From Ascidiimonas meishanensis (GTDB taxonomy: Bacteria; Bacteroidota; Bacteroidia; Flavobacteriales; Flavobacteriaceae): 64,000 bases of DNA. The translations under genes were made by a program, and so were the position numbers. Positions 1 through 9,110 of the stretch are shown piece after piece. The DNA is taken from contig NZ_JBBEXD010000001.1 of NCBI RefSeq assembly GCF_037782385.1, positions 868,001-932,000 on the forward strand, given 5' to 3'. Under the pieces are notes generated by a model. It worked only from the letters and a program-made list of their open reading frames with translations, did not search any database and was not told the origin of the DNA. The stretch's first letter is position 1; every line of letters begins with the position of its first letter.

Positions 1-654
1 AAAGAGCGATTTATCTCCTGCCATTCCTATGTACAAAGCGAAATAAATATGCTGATGAAAGTAGCGGAAAGTTTTGGGTTTACGGTAAGTACATTTACCC
101 ATATTCTTGAAGGTTATAAAGTAGCAGATAAAATGGCAGCGCATGGTGTAGGCGGTTCTACTTTTTCAGATTGGTGGGCTTATAAGTATGAAGTAAATGA
201 TGCCATTCCTTATAACGCTGCTATAATGCACAAAGAAGGAGTCCTGGTTGCTATCAATTCAGATGATGCAGAAATGTCTAGAAGACTTAATCAGGAAGCG
301 GCTAAAACCATAAAATATGGAGGTGTTTCTGAGGAAGATGCTTGGAAGTTTGTTACGCTTAATCCTGCCAAACTGTTAAAATTAGATAAGCAGATGGGAA
401 GTATTAAAGAAGGTAAAGATGCAGATTTAGTTCTTTGGAGTGATCACCCATTATCCATATACGCAATTGCAGAAAAAACCATGATTGATGGTATTGTTTA
501 CTACGATTATAAGAAGATGAAAGAAATGAAAGAACAAGCAAGTCAAGAACGTAATAAACTGGTCAATCTGATGATTGCTGCTAAAAATAAGGGGATGGCT
601 ACAAAAACTCCTGAGAAAAAAGAAAAGAAACATTTTCATTGTGATTCACTTTAA
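1..654 (+). CDS. Amidohydrolase family protein, C-terminal part (5' end outside window)
   Basis: The reading frame is open from base 1, so the gene begins upstream; 217 residues are visible. They form the second half of an amidohydrolase barrel. Visible probable metal or catalytic residues are the His in HSY (bases 22-24), the His in FTHILEG and the Asp pair in INSDDAE. The C-terminal part has the typical LNPAKLLKLD...GSIKEGKDADLVLWSDHPL signature of imidazolonepropionase/dihydroorotase-like enzymes, which folds back as the small beta domain. It ends in a lysine-rich tail. The substrate cannot be told. The next gene starts 9 bases downstream and is also an amidohydrolase, so the two are probably co-transcribed and may work together. 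Confidence 0.9.
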   Translation, partial: KERFISCHSYVQSEINMLMKVAESFGFTVSTFTHILEGYKVADKMAAHGVGGSTFSDWWAYKYEVNDAIPYNAAIMHKEGVLVAINSDDAEMSRRLNQEAAKTIKYGGVSEEDAWKFVTLNPAKLLKLDKQMGSIKEGKDADLVLWSDHPLSIYAIAEKTMIDGIVYYDYKKMKEMKEQASQERNKLVNLMIAAKNKGMATKTPEKKEKKHFHCDSL

Positions 655-663
655 AAAAAAACT

Positions 664-1965
664 ATGAAGAAATATTTATATAACCTATTGTTCTTTTTAT
701 TCTTATTTAATATTGGAACAGCACAGCAAACCCCAGCACTACCGCAAACTGAAAGTATCTTGATTGAAGGAGCTACCATACATATTGGTAACGGTGAAGT
801 TATTAATAATGGTGCTGTAGGCTTTAAAGATGGGAAAATCACATATGTCGGAAAGGCTTCCAATGCGAATACATCCAATTACTTAAAAATTGTAGAAGCC
901 TCCGGAAAACACATTTATCCTGGTTTCATTGGAATGAATACCACCTTAGGTCTGGTAGAAATTGATGCTGTTCGTGCCACAGATGATGATGGAGAAATTG
1001 GAGGAATTATACCTCATGTTAGAAGTCAAATTGCCTACAACGCAGAATCTAAAGTAGTAGAAAGCGTTAGACCTAACGGAATTTTACTTGCACAAGTTGC
1101 ACCAAGAGGAGGTAGAATTTCTGGAACCTCATCAATTATGCAATTAGATGCATGGAATTGGGAAGATGCCACTCTTAAAAAAGATGATGCGATTCATATG
1201 AATTGGCCAGACACCTTTAAAAGAGGTCGCAGATGGATGGGTGAAGACCCTGCATTAAAGCCAAATAAAAATTATCCCAAAGAAGTTCAGGAAGTAAAAA
1301 ACTTTATAACTCAGGCCAAAGCGTATCTTCTAGGAGAGAAAAAACCTAAAAACTTACCTTTTGAATCGGTAGCAGGTCTTTTTGATGGAACTCAAAAGCT
1401 TTTCATTAAAGCAAATGATACAAAGCAAATTACAGAAGCTGTTAACTTTGGAATTGCATTTGGTATTAAAAACATGGTAATTGTTGGTGGCAATGAAGCA
1501 CATTTGGTTACCGATTTATTGGCAAATAACAAAGTGGCCGTTTTGTTAAGTAGACCTCACAGATTACCCAATACAGATGATGACAATGTTAAACATCCGT
1601 TTATGCTTGCAACACTGCTGGAGGAGGCTGGCATACTTACAGGAATTGAAATGAGCGGCCAAATGGAAAGAATGAATACCCGAAACCTTCCGTTTTATGC
1701 TGGCACTTTCGCAGCATATGGGTTAGCAAAAGAAAAGGCAGTTAAACTTATTACAGGAAATGCTGCACAAATTGCCGGTATTGCAGATAGGGCAGGAACG
1801 CTACAAGTAGGAAAAGATGCTACCTTATTTGTTTCAGAAGGAGACGCCCTAGACATGCGGACCAACCAACTTTTGCATGCCTTCATACAAGGTAGAGAAA
1901 TTAGCCTTGAAACCCATCAAACTAAATTATGGAAACGTTATTCCAAAAAATACCAAAGTGATTAA
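664..1965 (+). CDS. Secreted amidohydrolase-like protein lacking the HxH metal motif
   Basis: A 433-residue protein with an N-terminal signal peptide (about residues 1-20, ending near GTAQQ), so it is exported. The overall amidohydrolase layout is present: an N-terminal beta domain, a barrel, and a C-terminal GNAAQIAGIADRAGTLQVGKDATL return segment. However, where active members have PGxIDxHxH, this protein reads PGFIGMNTTLG (residues 86-96), so both metal-binding histidines are missing. It directly follows another amidohydrolase (9-base gap) that keeps its metal ligands. My inference is a pseudoenzyme or non-catalytic partner subunit. The family call is secure; loss of activity is inferred from one motif. 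Confidence 0.88.
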   Translation: MKKYLYNLLFFLFLFNIGTAQQTPALPQTESILIEGATIHIGNGEVINNGAVGFKDGKITYVGKASNANTSNYLKIVEASGKHIYPGFIGMNTTLGLVEIDAVRATDDDGEIGGIIPHVRSQIAYNAESKVVESVRPNGILLAQVAPRGGRISGTSSIMQLDAWNWEDATLKKDDAIHMNWPDTFKRGRRWMGEDPALKPNKNYPKEVQEVKNFITQAKAYLLGEKKPKNLPFESVAGLFDGTQKLFIKANDTKQITEAVNFGIAFGIKNMVIVGGNEAHLVTDLLANNKVAVLLSRPHRLPNTDDDNVKHPFMLATLLEEAGILTGIEMSGQMERMNTRNLPFYAGTFAAYGLAKEKAVKLITGNAAQIAGIADRAGTLQVGKDATLFVSEGDALDMRTNQLLHAFIQGREISLETHQTKLWKRYSKKYQSD

Positions 1966-1983
1966 ACAATAAGACATCACAAG

Positions 1984-2018
1984 AAAGGGAGTGCCTAAAA
2001 AGCACTCCCTTTTTTTTA
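1984..2018. terminator. Intrinsic terminator between convergent genes
   Basis: AAAGGGAGTGC (1984-1994) pairs perfectly with GCACTCCCTTT (2002-2012) around a 7-base loop and is followed by a run of T. It ends the amidohydrolase transcript on the plus strand. The stop codon of the convergent minus-strand lipoprotein gene lies at the far edge, so the hairpin may serve both directions. Confidence 0.9.
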
Positions 2019-2807
2019 TTGTACCGGATATATACCTTTTTCCGGTTTTTTAAAAATATCCATAGAAACCCTTTCTTCCCTGATTTCAATATTTTCAAAA
2101 GAACGTGTAGTTACTGCCTCCTTTATTATTGTTCCTTCATTGTTATGCCACGTCAATGATTTTGGTAATAACAACCCATTTATTGTTTTCCAGTCGTTAT
2201 AACGTATAAAGTGTATATCACTGTTAGTTGCTCCTTTACCAAACGTAACTGTATATCCAAGCCATTGCATTTTATGGCTAACGGCATCATAATATATAAA
2301 GTAATTATCATCAGGGGAATCACCAATACTGTTTTCATAAGAAATTTTAAAACCTGGATACCTTATTCCTCCATATTCCAAAGGTTCTACAGGTTCATAA
2401 ATTATGCCATCATCTGCTAACACAAAAGGCATTGCATAAAAGTAAAACATCAGATTATGGTAAAATCTGGGATTGCCTCCAAAAAAAGTAGAGTCTTGCA
2501 AAATCCATGATCTAACACCATCAAAACCAATTTTATAATTTGAAGTCTCTATTAGATCGTTTCTGGAAACAAGATCAATTGTTTGCTTCTCATTTTCACC
2601 TTTTTTAACCAACTCATAGCGAAGTGTTTTTTTAGATTTCCAATGCTTTAGTCCTCCATGTGCATCAAATATTTTGGCTATTTTTTCTGGATACTCAATT
2701 CTACTTTCTTTAGAAGTAGTAATTACTCCAGACTCTTCTTCTTTTTTATTTTGATTGCAACTAAAATTTAGAAGAATCATTAAAGTGATTAAAGCTATTT
2801 TTTTCAT
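2016..2807 (-). CDS. Putative lipoprotein, DUF6503-like
   Basis: A 263-residue protein beginning MKKIALITL with a hydrophobic stretch and lipobox ending LNFSC, so a lipoprotein signal peptide cleaved before Cys is likely. I chose the ATG at 2805-2807 over an in-frame start 21 bases upstream because it puts the charged residues directly before the hydrophobic core. The mature part begins with a charged linker and has an AKIFDAHGGLKHWKSKKTLRYE segment, which resembles DUF6503 proteins of Bacteroidota, a LolA/LolB-like fold by my recollection. It is a single gene, convergent with the amidohydrolases. Function is unknown. Confidence 0.8.
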   Translation of the reverse strand: MKKIALITLMILLNFSCNQNKKEEESGVITTSKESRIEYPEKIAKIFDAHGGLKHWKSKKTLRYELVKKGENEKQTIDLVSRNDLIETSNYKIGFDGVRSWILQDSTFFGGNPRFYHNLMFYFYAMPFVLADDGIIYEPVEPLEYGGIRYPGFKISYENSIGDSPDDNYFIYYDAVSHKMQWLGYTVTFGKGATNSDIHFIRYNDWKTINGLLLPKSLTWHNNEGTIIKEAVTTRSFENIEIREERVSMDIFKKPEKGIYPVQ

Positions 2808-2849
2808 TTTAAAGACACATGAATTCATTCCTTTTGTCGTTACTTCGTG

Positions 2850-2879
2850 TTTGATATTACATTAATAAAATTATTTTTG
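2850..2879 (+). promoter_or_regulatory. Bacteroidota-type promoter for the SpoU methyltransferase gene
   Basis: TTTG (2850-2853), 18 bases, then TATTTTTG (2872-2879) match the -33/-7 consensus TTG...TAnnTTTG. Transcription would begin near 2885, only about 9 bases before the TTG start codon at 2894. Confidence 0.7.
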
Positions 2880-2893
2880 CAATAAATAATCTT

Positions 2894-3694
2894 TTGAAAG
2901 AAATAAGTAGTCTACAAAACCCATTGGTCAAGCAAATACTATTGCTTCAAAGTAAATCTCGTGAGCGCCGAAAAACTGGCTTATTTATAATTGAAGGACA
3001 ACGGGAGATTCAATTGGCTATAGATAGTGATTATGAGTTACAAACATTACTCATAGAAGAAAATAAATACAAAGAAGGCACTGATCTATTTCTTGAAAAA
3101 AATCTTGGAGGCACTAATTTTATTAAAGTAACAAGCAATGTCTATGGTAAATTGGCCTACCGTCAAAATACCGAGGGGCTCTTAGCAATTGCTAGAGCTC
3201 ATGATCACACTTTAGAAAATTTAGTAATTGAACAAAAGAATCCGTTATTACTAATTGCAGAAGCACCAGAAAAGCCGGGTAATATAGGGGCTTTGCTTCG
3301 CACTGCAGATGCTGCGGGTGTTGATGCAGTAATAATTGCCAATCCAAAGACAGATTTGTACAATCCAAATATCATTCGAAGTTCTGTAGGTTGTGTATTT
3401 ACAAATACAGTTGTTATGGGTAGTACAAATGATATTATTTCTTTTTTAAAAGAAAAAGAAATTCCGTTATATGCGGCTAGCTTAGAAGCTTCAGCGTGCT
3501 ATTCAAATATTGATTTTAGAGAAGCTGCTGCTATAGTGGTTGGAACTGAAGCTACCGGACTCGAACAAGAATGGCTTTTGAGCTCTAAACAAAATATCAT
3601 TATCCCAATGCAAGGAAAAATTGACTCCATGAATGTTTCTGTTGCAGCTGCTATTATTATCTTTGAAGCCTGTAGACAACGAAGTTTTGAATAA
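2894..3694 (+). CDS. TrmH/SpoU family RNA 2'-O-methyltransferase
   Basis: A 266-residue protein. It has the N-terminal substrate-binding domain with the RKTGLFIIEGQREIQLA element and a C-terminal knotted SPOUT methyltransferase domain. All three SpoU motifs are visible: PGNIGALLRTADAAG (motif 1), VGTEATGLEQEW (motif 2) and IPMQGKIDSMNVSVAAA (motif 3). It should use S-adenosylmethionine to methylate a ribose 2'-OH in rRNA or tRNA; the exact nucleotide cannot be told. The start is TTG at 2894, which directly gives the family-typical MKEISSLQNPLVK, and a promoter sits just upstream. Length is normal. Confidence 0.92.
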   Translation: MKEISSLQNPLVKQILLLQSKSRERRKTGLFIIEGQREIQLAIDSDYELQTLLIEENKYKEGTDLFLEKNLGGTNFIKVTSNVYGKLAYRQNTEGLLAIARAHDHTLENLVIEQKNPLLLIAEAPEKPGNIGALLRTADAAGVDAVIIANPKTDLYNPNIIRSSVGCVFTNTVVMGSTNDIISFLKEKEIPLYAASLEASACYSNIDFREAAAIVVGTEATGLEQEWLLSSKQNIIIPMQGKIDSMNVSVAAAIIIFEACRQRSFE

Positions 3695-3726
3695 ATTATA
3701 ACTAAAAAAACCCAAAAACCAATTAA

Positions 3727-4959
3727 ATGACCCCTACCCTACTTTTCTACATTATTATCGCCATTCTTGTGGTTGATTTTGCAGTAGATCTTATGTTAAC
3801 CTACCTTAATGCCCAAAAGTTTGATGCACCCATACCTAAAGAATTAGAAGGCCTTTATGATGAAGAAGCGTATAGAAAATCTCAAGCATATAAAAAGGCT
3901 AATTACCGGTTTGGACTTGTGAATGGTTTTGTAACCTTTACCTCTACCCTTTTATTTTTAATTTTAGGAGGTTTTCAACTTGTAGATAATGTAGCTAGCT
4001 CAATCAGCGAAGAGCCCATTATAAATGCTTTGTGTTTTTTTGGTATTATTTTACTGGTATCTGATATCTTGGGTACCCCTTTTGAATGGTATCACACATT
4101 TGTAATTGAAGAAAGATTTGATTTCAATAAGACAAATAAACGCACTTTCATAACAGATAAATTAAAAGGCTGGCTACTTACTATCGTAATAGGAGGTGTT
4201 GTTTTGTCTCTAATTATTTTTTTCTTTCAATTATCTGGTTCCTTATTCTGGCTTTATACCTGGGGGTTAGTTACCATTCTAAGTGTTTTTGCAATCATGT
4301 TTTATAGCAGGCTCATTGTACCTCTTTTTAACAAACGTTCACCTATAGAAGAAGGAGAATTGAAAACTGCCATAAAAGAGTACGCAGAAAACTCTGGATT
4401 TAAGCTTAACCATATTTATGTAATAGACGGTTCTAAGAGATCTACTAAAGCTAATGCCTATTTTTCTGGAATAGGTTCGGAGAAGCAAATCACTTTATAC
4501 GACACCCTAATTAAAGACCTTAAAGTTCCTGAAATTGTGGCAGTGCTAGCCCATGAAGTAGGACATTATAAAAAGAATCACGTATTGTACAATTTAATTG
4601 CATCAACTCTTTCTACCGGAATAACCTTATTTATTTTAGGAATCTTTTTGAATTATCCAGAGTTATCTACCGCTATTGGAGTAAAGACACCAAGTTTTCA
4701 TGCTGGGCTCATCACATTTGGAATTTTATACACTCCAATCTCCAGACTTACGGGACTTATAATGAATTATTTTTCAAGAAAATTTGAGTATGAGGCAGAT
4801 GCCTACGTTAAAGAAACTTATAACGAGGCGTATTTAATTGAAGCACTTAAAAAATTATCTAAAAACAGTTTAAGCAATCTCAATCCGCATCCTGCATACA
4901 TATTTACGTATTATTCTCATCCAACACTTCGGCAGCGCATAAAACAACTTAAGGCATAG
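3727..4959 (+). CDS. M48 family CAAX-prenyl-protease-like metallopeptidase
   Basis: A 410-residue integral membrane protein with the Ste24/CAAX protease layout: an N-terminal multi-helix membrane domain followed by a zinc peptidase domain. The zinc motif is HEVGH (His276, Glu277, His280), and the third ligand is probably Glu356 in EYEAD. The chain ends with an SHPTLRQRI segment typical of M48 proteins. In bacteria these are thought to act in membrane protein quality control, since prenylated CAAX proteins are absent. The gene follows the methyltransferase by 32 bases and may share its transcript. Confidence 0.93.
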   Translation: MTPTLLFYIIIAILVVDFAVDLMLTYLNAQKFDAPIPKELEGLYDEEAYRKSQAYKKANYRFGLVNGFVTFTSTLLFLILGGFQLVDNVASSISEEPIINALCFFGIILLVSDILGTPFEWYHTFVIEERFDFNKTNKRTFITDKLKGWLLTIVIGGVVLSLIIFFFQLSGSLFWLYTWGLVTILSVFAIMFYSRLIVPLFNKRSPIEEGELKTAIKEYAENSGFKLNHIYVIDGSKRSTKANAYFSGIGSEKQITLYDTLIKDLKVPEIVAVLAHEVGHYKKNHVLYNLIASTLSTGITLFILGIFLNYPELSTAIGVKTPSFHAGLITFGILYTPISRLTGLIMNYFSRKFEYEADAYVKETYNEAYLIEALKKLSKNSLSNLNPHPAYIFTYYSHPTLRQRIKQLKA

Positions 4960-5000
4960 ATTTTGTTGTATAATAAGAAAGTTTGCGTTAATTTTAATTT

Positions 5001-7205
5001 ATGACGGAATTAGATCTTGAAGAGGAAAAAAAGGCAATAGCTAAGCAATACAAAGAGTTGTTGCGTATTAGTTATCAAACACTTTCTGATGATGATAAAA
5101 AATTAATAAGAAAGGCATTTACTACTGCTGTAGATGCCCATAAAGATCAACGTCGCAAAAGTGGAGAAGCCTATATCTTTCATCCCATAGCTGTTGCAAA
5201 GATAGTAGCTTCAGAAATTGGTATGGATGCCACGTCTATTGCAGCTGCACTCCTTCATGATGTTGTTGAAGATACTCCTATAACTCTAAATGACATTGAA
5301 CGCTTGTTTGGAGAGACCGTTGCGCGTATTGTTGACGGACTAACTAAAATCTCTAACTTAAATGTTGATAAAGATGTTTCTTTACAGGCAGAGAATTTTA
5401 GAAAAATGTTACTAACCCTTAATGATGATATAAGAGTTATCATTATTAAAATTGCAGATAGATTACACAATATGCAAACCATGTCATCTATGCCTGAACA
5501 CAAGCAGGTAAAGATTGCATCAGAAACTTTATACATCTATGCTCCACTTGCACATAGAATTGGGCTTTATAATATAAAAACAGAACTAGAAGATTTAGGA
5601 CTTAAATATACGGAGCCTGAGGTTTATAAGGATATCCTGAGTAAGATAGAAGAGAGTAATGAAGAACAGGTGAAGTATATAAAAGATTTCTCCTCTGTAA
5701 TTAAAGAATCTCTTGACAAAGAAGGCATTGATTATGAAATTAAAGGACGTTCCAAATCAATTTTTTCTATACGTAGAAAAATGAAAGCTCAGAATGTTTC
5801 TTACGATGAAGTCTATGACAAGTTTGCTATTCGAATTATTTATAAGTCAGATACTAAAAATGAAAAATTTCTGGCATGGAAAATCTACTCGGTTGTTACA
5901 GACCATTTCAGGCCTAATCCTATAAGGTTACGAGATTGGATATCTTCACCTAAATCTACAGGGTATGAAGCATTACACATCACTGTTATTGGTCCAAAAG
6001 GAAGATGGGTAGAAGTTCAAATTCGTAGTGAGCGGATGCATGAAATTGCTGAAAAAGGATATGCTGCTCACTTTAAATATAAGCATGGTGAACAACAAGA
6101 AATGGGTATTGAAATTTGGCTCAATCGTCTTCAAGAAGCTTTAGAAAATTCAGAAGGTAGTGCGGTAGATTTTGTAGAAGAGTTCAAGTTGAATTTATAT
6201 GCAAAAGAAATCTTTGTCTTCACTCCCGGGGGAGATTTAAAGTCGCTTCCTAAGGGAGCTACTCCTTTAGATTTTGCATTTCATATTCATACAGAAGTTG
6301 GAATGCATACACGTGGAGCTAAAGTAAATGGTAAATTGGTACCGTTAAGCTTTCCCTTAAACAGTGGTGATCAAGTAGAAATTATAACTTCAGAACATTC
6401 AAAACCCAATTCTAACTGGCTAGACTATGCAACTACGGCAAGAGCAAGAACCAAAATCAAATCTTCGTTAAAAGAAGAAAAGAAGAACCTTGCAGAAGAG
6501 GGAAAAGAACTATTGAGAAGAAAACTAAAGCAGCTTAAAATCACTATGAGTGAAAAAGTGGTTAACGAGTTGGTATTATTCTTTAAACTCAAAACAAGTT
6601 TAGATCTTTTTTATAGAGTTGGTATTGGCACTATAGAAAACCAAAAGTTAAAAGATTTCGCGGCTGCAAGGAATAATACCTTTATAAATTTCTTTAAAAA
6701 CAGAATGCGCAGACCAGCGCAAACCAAAGAACTAAATAAAGAAGAGATTACTTCTAAATATGATTTACTCGTTTTTGGAAAAGAAGAAGAAAAACTAGAT
6801 TATAAATTTGCAAATTGTTGTAATGCAATTCCAGGTGATGATGTATTTGGTTTTGTGACCATTAATGAAGGAATTAAGATTCATAAAAAAGACTGCCCGA
6901 ATGCCATCACAATGCAGTCTAATTACGCGTATCGCATTTTACCTGCCAAATGGGTAGACTCATCTCAAGAAGGATTTACTTCTATTATACAATTAAATGG
7001 TATTGATAACCTAGGTCTTGTGAGCGATGTAACAAAAATCATTTCTAACAATATGCATGTAAATATGAAAAATCTTAGTTTTGATACAGATGATGGTATT
7101 TTTACAGGTAAAATAACAGTTGAAGTAAAAAACAATACCATTCTCAAAAAACTTATTGACAATCTTAGGAAGATAAGTGGTATTGATAAAGTAACCCGAA
7201 TTTAA
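5001..7205 (+). CDS. spoT: Bifunctional (p)ppGpp synthetase/hydrolase, RelA/SpoT family
   Basis: A 734-residue Rel/Spo protein, the usual length. Domains in order are an HD hydrolase (about residues 40-180, with ALLHDVVEDT and His86-Asp87), a RelA/SpoT synthetase (about 240-360, with RLRDWISSPKSTGYEALH and WVEVQIRS), a TGS domain (about 398-460, IFVFTPGGDLKSLPKGATPLDFAFHIH), a Cys-rich linker (FANCCNAIPGD) and a C-terminal ACT domain. Both catalytic domains keep their key motifs, so it should make and destroy (p)ppGpp in response to starvation and is probably the main Rel enzyme of the cell. A fur-type gene follows 45 bases later. Confidence 0.96.
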   Translation: MTELDLEEEKKAIAKQYKELLRISYQTLSDDDKKLIRKAFTTAVDAHKDQRRKSGEAYIFHPIAVAKIVASEIGMDATSIAAALLHDVVEDTPITLNDIERLFGETVARIVDGLTKISNLNVDKDVSLQAENFRKMLLTLNDDIRVIIIKIADRLHNMQTMSSMPEHKQVKIASETLYIYAPLAHRIGLYNIKTELEDLGLKYTEPEVYKDILSKIEESNEEQVKYIKDFSSVIKESLDKEGIDYEIKGRSKSIFSIRRKMKAQNVSYDEVYDKFAIRIIYKSDTKNEKFLAWKIYSVVTDHFRPNPIRLRDWISSPKSTGYEALHITVIGPKGRWVEVQIRSERMHEIAEKGYAAHFKYKHGEQQEMGIEIWLNRLQEALENSEGSAVDFVEEFKLNLYAKEIFVFTPGGDLKSLPKGATPLDFAFHIHTEVGMHTRGAKVNGKLVPLSFPLNSGDQVEIITSEHSKPNSNWLDYATTARARTKIKSSLKEEKKNLAEEGKELLRRKLKQLKITMSEKVVNELVLFFKLKTSLDLFYRVGIGTIENQKLKDFAAARNNTFINFFKNRMRRPAQTKELNKEEITSKYDLLVFGKEEEKLDYKFANCCNAIPGDDVFGFVTINEGIKIHKKDCPNAITMQSNYAYRILPAKWVDSSQEGFTSIIQLNGIDNLGLVSDVTKIISNNMHVNMKNLSFDTDDGIFTGKITVEVKNNTILKKLIDNLRKISGIDKVTRI

Positions 7206-7250
7206 TTTTTAACTGTACCTTTGTAGCAGTTTTATTTTTCAAGGTATAAT

Positions 7251-7694
7251 ATGGCGAATGAGAAGAATCAAGAAATTGTAAAAAATGTTTTTACCAAATT
7301 TCTGGAAGAAAATGGTCATCGTAAAACCCCAGAACGGTTTGCGATTCTTCAGGAAATATATCATAGCGAAGAACATTTTGATATTGAGTCACTTTACATC
7401 AAAATGAAAAACAAGAATTATAGGGTTAGCAGAGCTACCCTTTATAATACTATTGAATTATTACTGGATTGTAATTTGGTAAGAAAACATCAGTTTGGGC
7501 AAAATCAGGCACATTATGAAAAGTCTTATTTCGACAAACAACACGATCACGTAATTCTTACAGATACAGGAGAGGTTATTGAGTTTTGTGATCCTCGGAT
7601 TCAAACTATCAAGAAAACCATAGAAGAAGTCTTTGATATCAAAATTCACAATCATTCCCTATATTTTTACGGAACCAAAAACGAAACTAACTAA
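7251..7694 (+). CDS. Fur family transcriptional repressor
   Basis: A 147-residue winged-helix metalloregulator. Residues about 15-85 form the DNA-binding domain, with the recognition-helix element NYRVSRATLYNTIELL. The dimerisation domain has the QHDHVILTDTGEVIEFCDP metal-binding signature. The two C-terminal CxxC zinc motifs of many Fur/Zur proteins are absent, only one Cys is seen, so the class (Fur, Zur or PerR) is uncertain. A -7 element TACCTTTG (7216-7223) lies 28 bases upstream, without a well-spaced -33. The gene is followed by purA after 18 bases, so an operon is likely. Confidence 0.9.
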   Translation: MANEKNQEIVKNVFTKFLEENGHRKTPERFAILQEIYHSEEHFDIESLYIKMKNKNYRVSRATLYNTIELLLDCNLVRKHQFGQNQAHYEKSYFDKQHDHVILTDTGEVIEFCDPRIQTIKKTIEEVFDIKIHNHSLYFYGTKNETN

Positions 7695-7712
7695 TATAAC
7701 CAAGCATTACCA

Positions 7713-8984
7713 ATGGCTGTAGATTTATTACTGGGACTACAATGGGGCGACGAAGGAAAAGGCAAAATTGTAGATGTTCTAACTAAAAATTATGATATAA
7801 TAGCTCGTTTTCAGGGAGGACCAAACGCAGGTCATACGCTTGAATTTGACGGAATTAAACATGTCTTACATACCATTCCTTCCGGAATATTTCACGAAAA
7901 TGCAATTAACGTGGTTGGCAACGGGGTTGTTATAGATCCTGTTATTTTCAAGAAAGAACTAGATAATTTGGAACAATTCAATCTTGATTTGAAATCTAAA
8001 CTACTCATCTCAAGAAAAGCACACCTTATATTACCAACGCATCGTTTGTTAGATGCCGCCTCTGAAGCAGCTAAAGGGAAAGCCAAAATTGGATCTACTC
8101 TTAAAGGAATTGGCCCTACTTATATGGACAAAACCGGTAGAAATGGAATTAGAGTGGGAGATCTTGAAATGGCAGACTGGAAAGAACGTTACAGATCTTT
8201 GGCCGACAAACATGAGGCAATGATTCATTTTTATAATGTTGATGTTCAATACGACCTAAAAGAATTAGAAGAGGAATTTTGCGAAGCTGTTGAAGTTTTA
8301 AAATCTCTTACTTTTATAGATAGTGAAGAATATATACATCAAGCACAAAAAAGTAAAAAAACAATTTTAGCAGAAGGGGCACAAGGATCTTTATTAGATA
8401 TAGATTTTGGCACCTATCCATATGTTACTTCTTCAAATACCACAGCAGCAGGTGCTTGTACAGGTTTAGGAGTGGCTCCAACAGCAATAGGCGAAGTATT
8501 AGGTATCTTTAAAGCCTATACCACTAGAGTAGGAAGTGGTCCATTCCCTACAGAGTTGTTTGACGAAACAGGAGAAGCATTAGGACGGATTGGCAATGAA
8601 TTTGGAGCAACTACCGGTAGACCAAGAAGATGCGGATGGTTAGACTTGGTGGCTTTGAAATATGCTGTTCAAATTAATGGAGTAACTCAGTTGATGATGA
8701 TGAAAGCAGATGTATTAAGCGGTTTTGAAACCCTAAAAATATGTACTGCATATAAGTATAAAGGAGAGACTATTTCACATTTACCCTATAATATAGAAGA
8801 AGAAAATGTAATCCCTCTGTACACTGAAATGCAAGGGTGGAACAAAGATCTTACCAAGCTAAATTCCTCAGAACAATTGCCGCAAGCACTGCATGCTTAT
8901 ATTGATTTCTTAGAAAAAGAGCTTCAAGTTCCTATAAAAATAGTTTCGGTAGGTCCAGACCGTACACAAACAATTCACAGATAA
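7713..8984 (+). CDS. purA: Adenylosuccinate synthetase
   Basis: A 423-residue protein, the normal size for PurA. It joins IMP and aspartate using GTP to make adenylosuccinate, the first committed step to AMP. The N-terminal GTP loop is LLGLQWGDEGKGKIVD, followed by QGGPNAGHT, and later the TSSNTTAAGACTGLGV and TTGRPRRCGWLD signatures. The catalytic Asp and His are in place. It is cytosolic. It sits 18 bases after the fur-type gene and in the same direction as the (p)ppGpp synthetase; PurA is a known (p)ppGpp-inhibited enzyme in other bacteria, so the neighbourhood is functionally suggestive. Confidence 0.97.
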   Translation: MAVDLLLGLQWGDEGKGKIVDVLTKNYDIIARFQGGPNAGHTLEFDGIKHVLHTIPSGIFHENAINVVGNGVVIDPVIFKKELDNLEQFNLDLKSKLLISRKAHLILPTHRLLDAASEAAKGKAKIGSTLKGIGPTYMDKTGRNGIRVGDLEMADWKERYRSLADKHEAMIHFYNVDVQYDLKELEEEFCEAVEVLKSLTFIDSEEYIHQAQKSKKTILAEGAQGSLLDIDFGTYPYVTSSNTTAAGACTGLGVAPTAIGEVLGIFKAYTTRVGSGPFPTELFDETGEALGRIGNEFGATTGRPRRCGWLDLVALKYAVQINGVTQLMMMKADVLSGFETLKICTAYKYKGETISHLPYNIEEENVIPLYTEMQGWNKDLTKLNSSEQLPQALHAYIDFLEKELQVPIKIVSVGPDRTQTIHR

Positions 8985-9110
8985 AATATTCTCATTTAAA
9001 AATTAGGTAGCATAGATTTATTTCAGGGTACTTTTAGAGCTCTTAAAATCATCTTAATACACATGTTGCTTTGTACAAAATGTCTATTTTTGTTATAAAG
9101 TAAATTTCGG

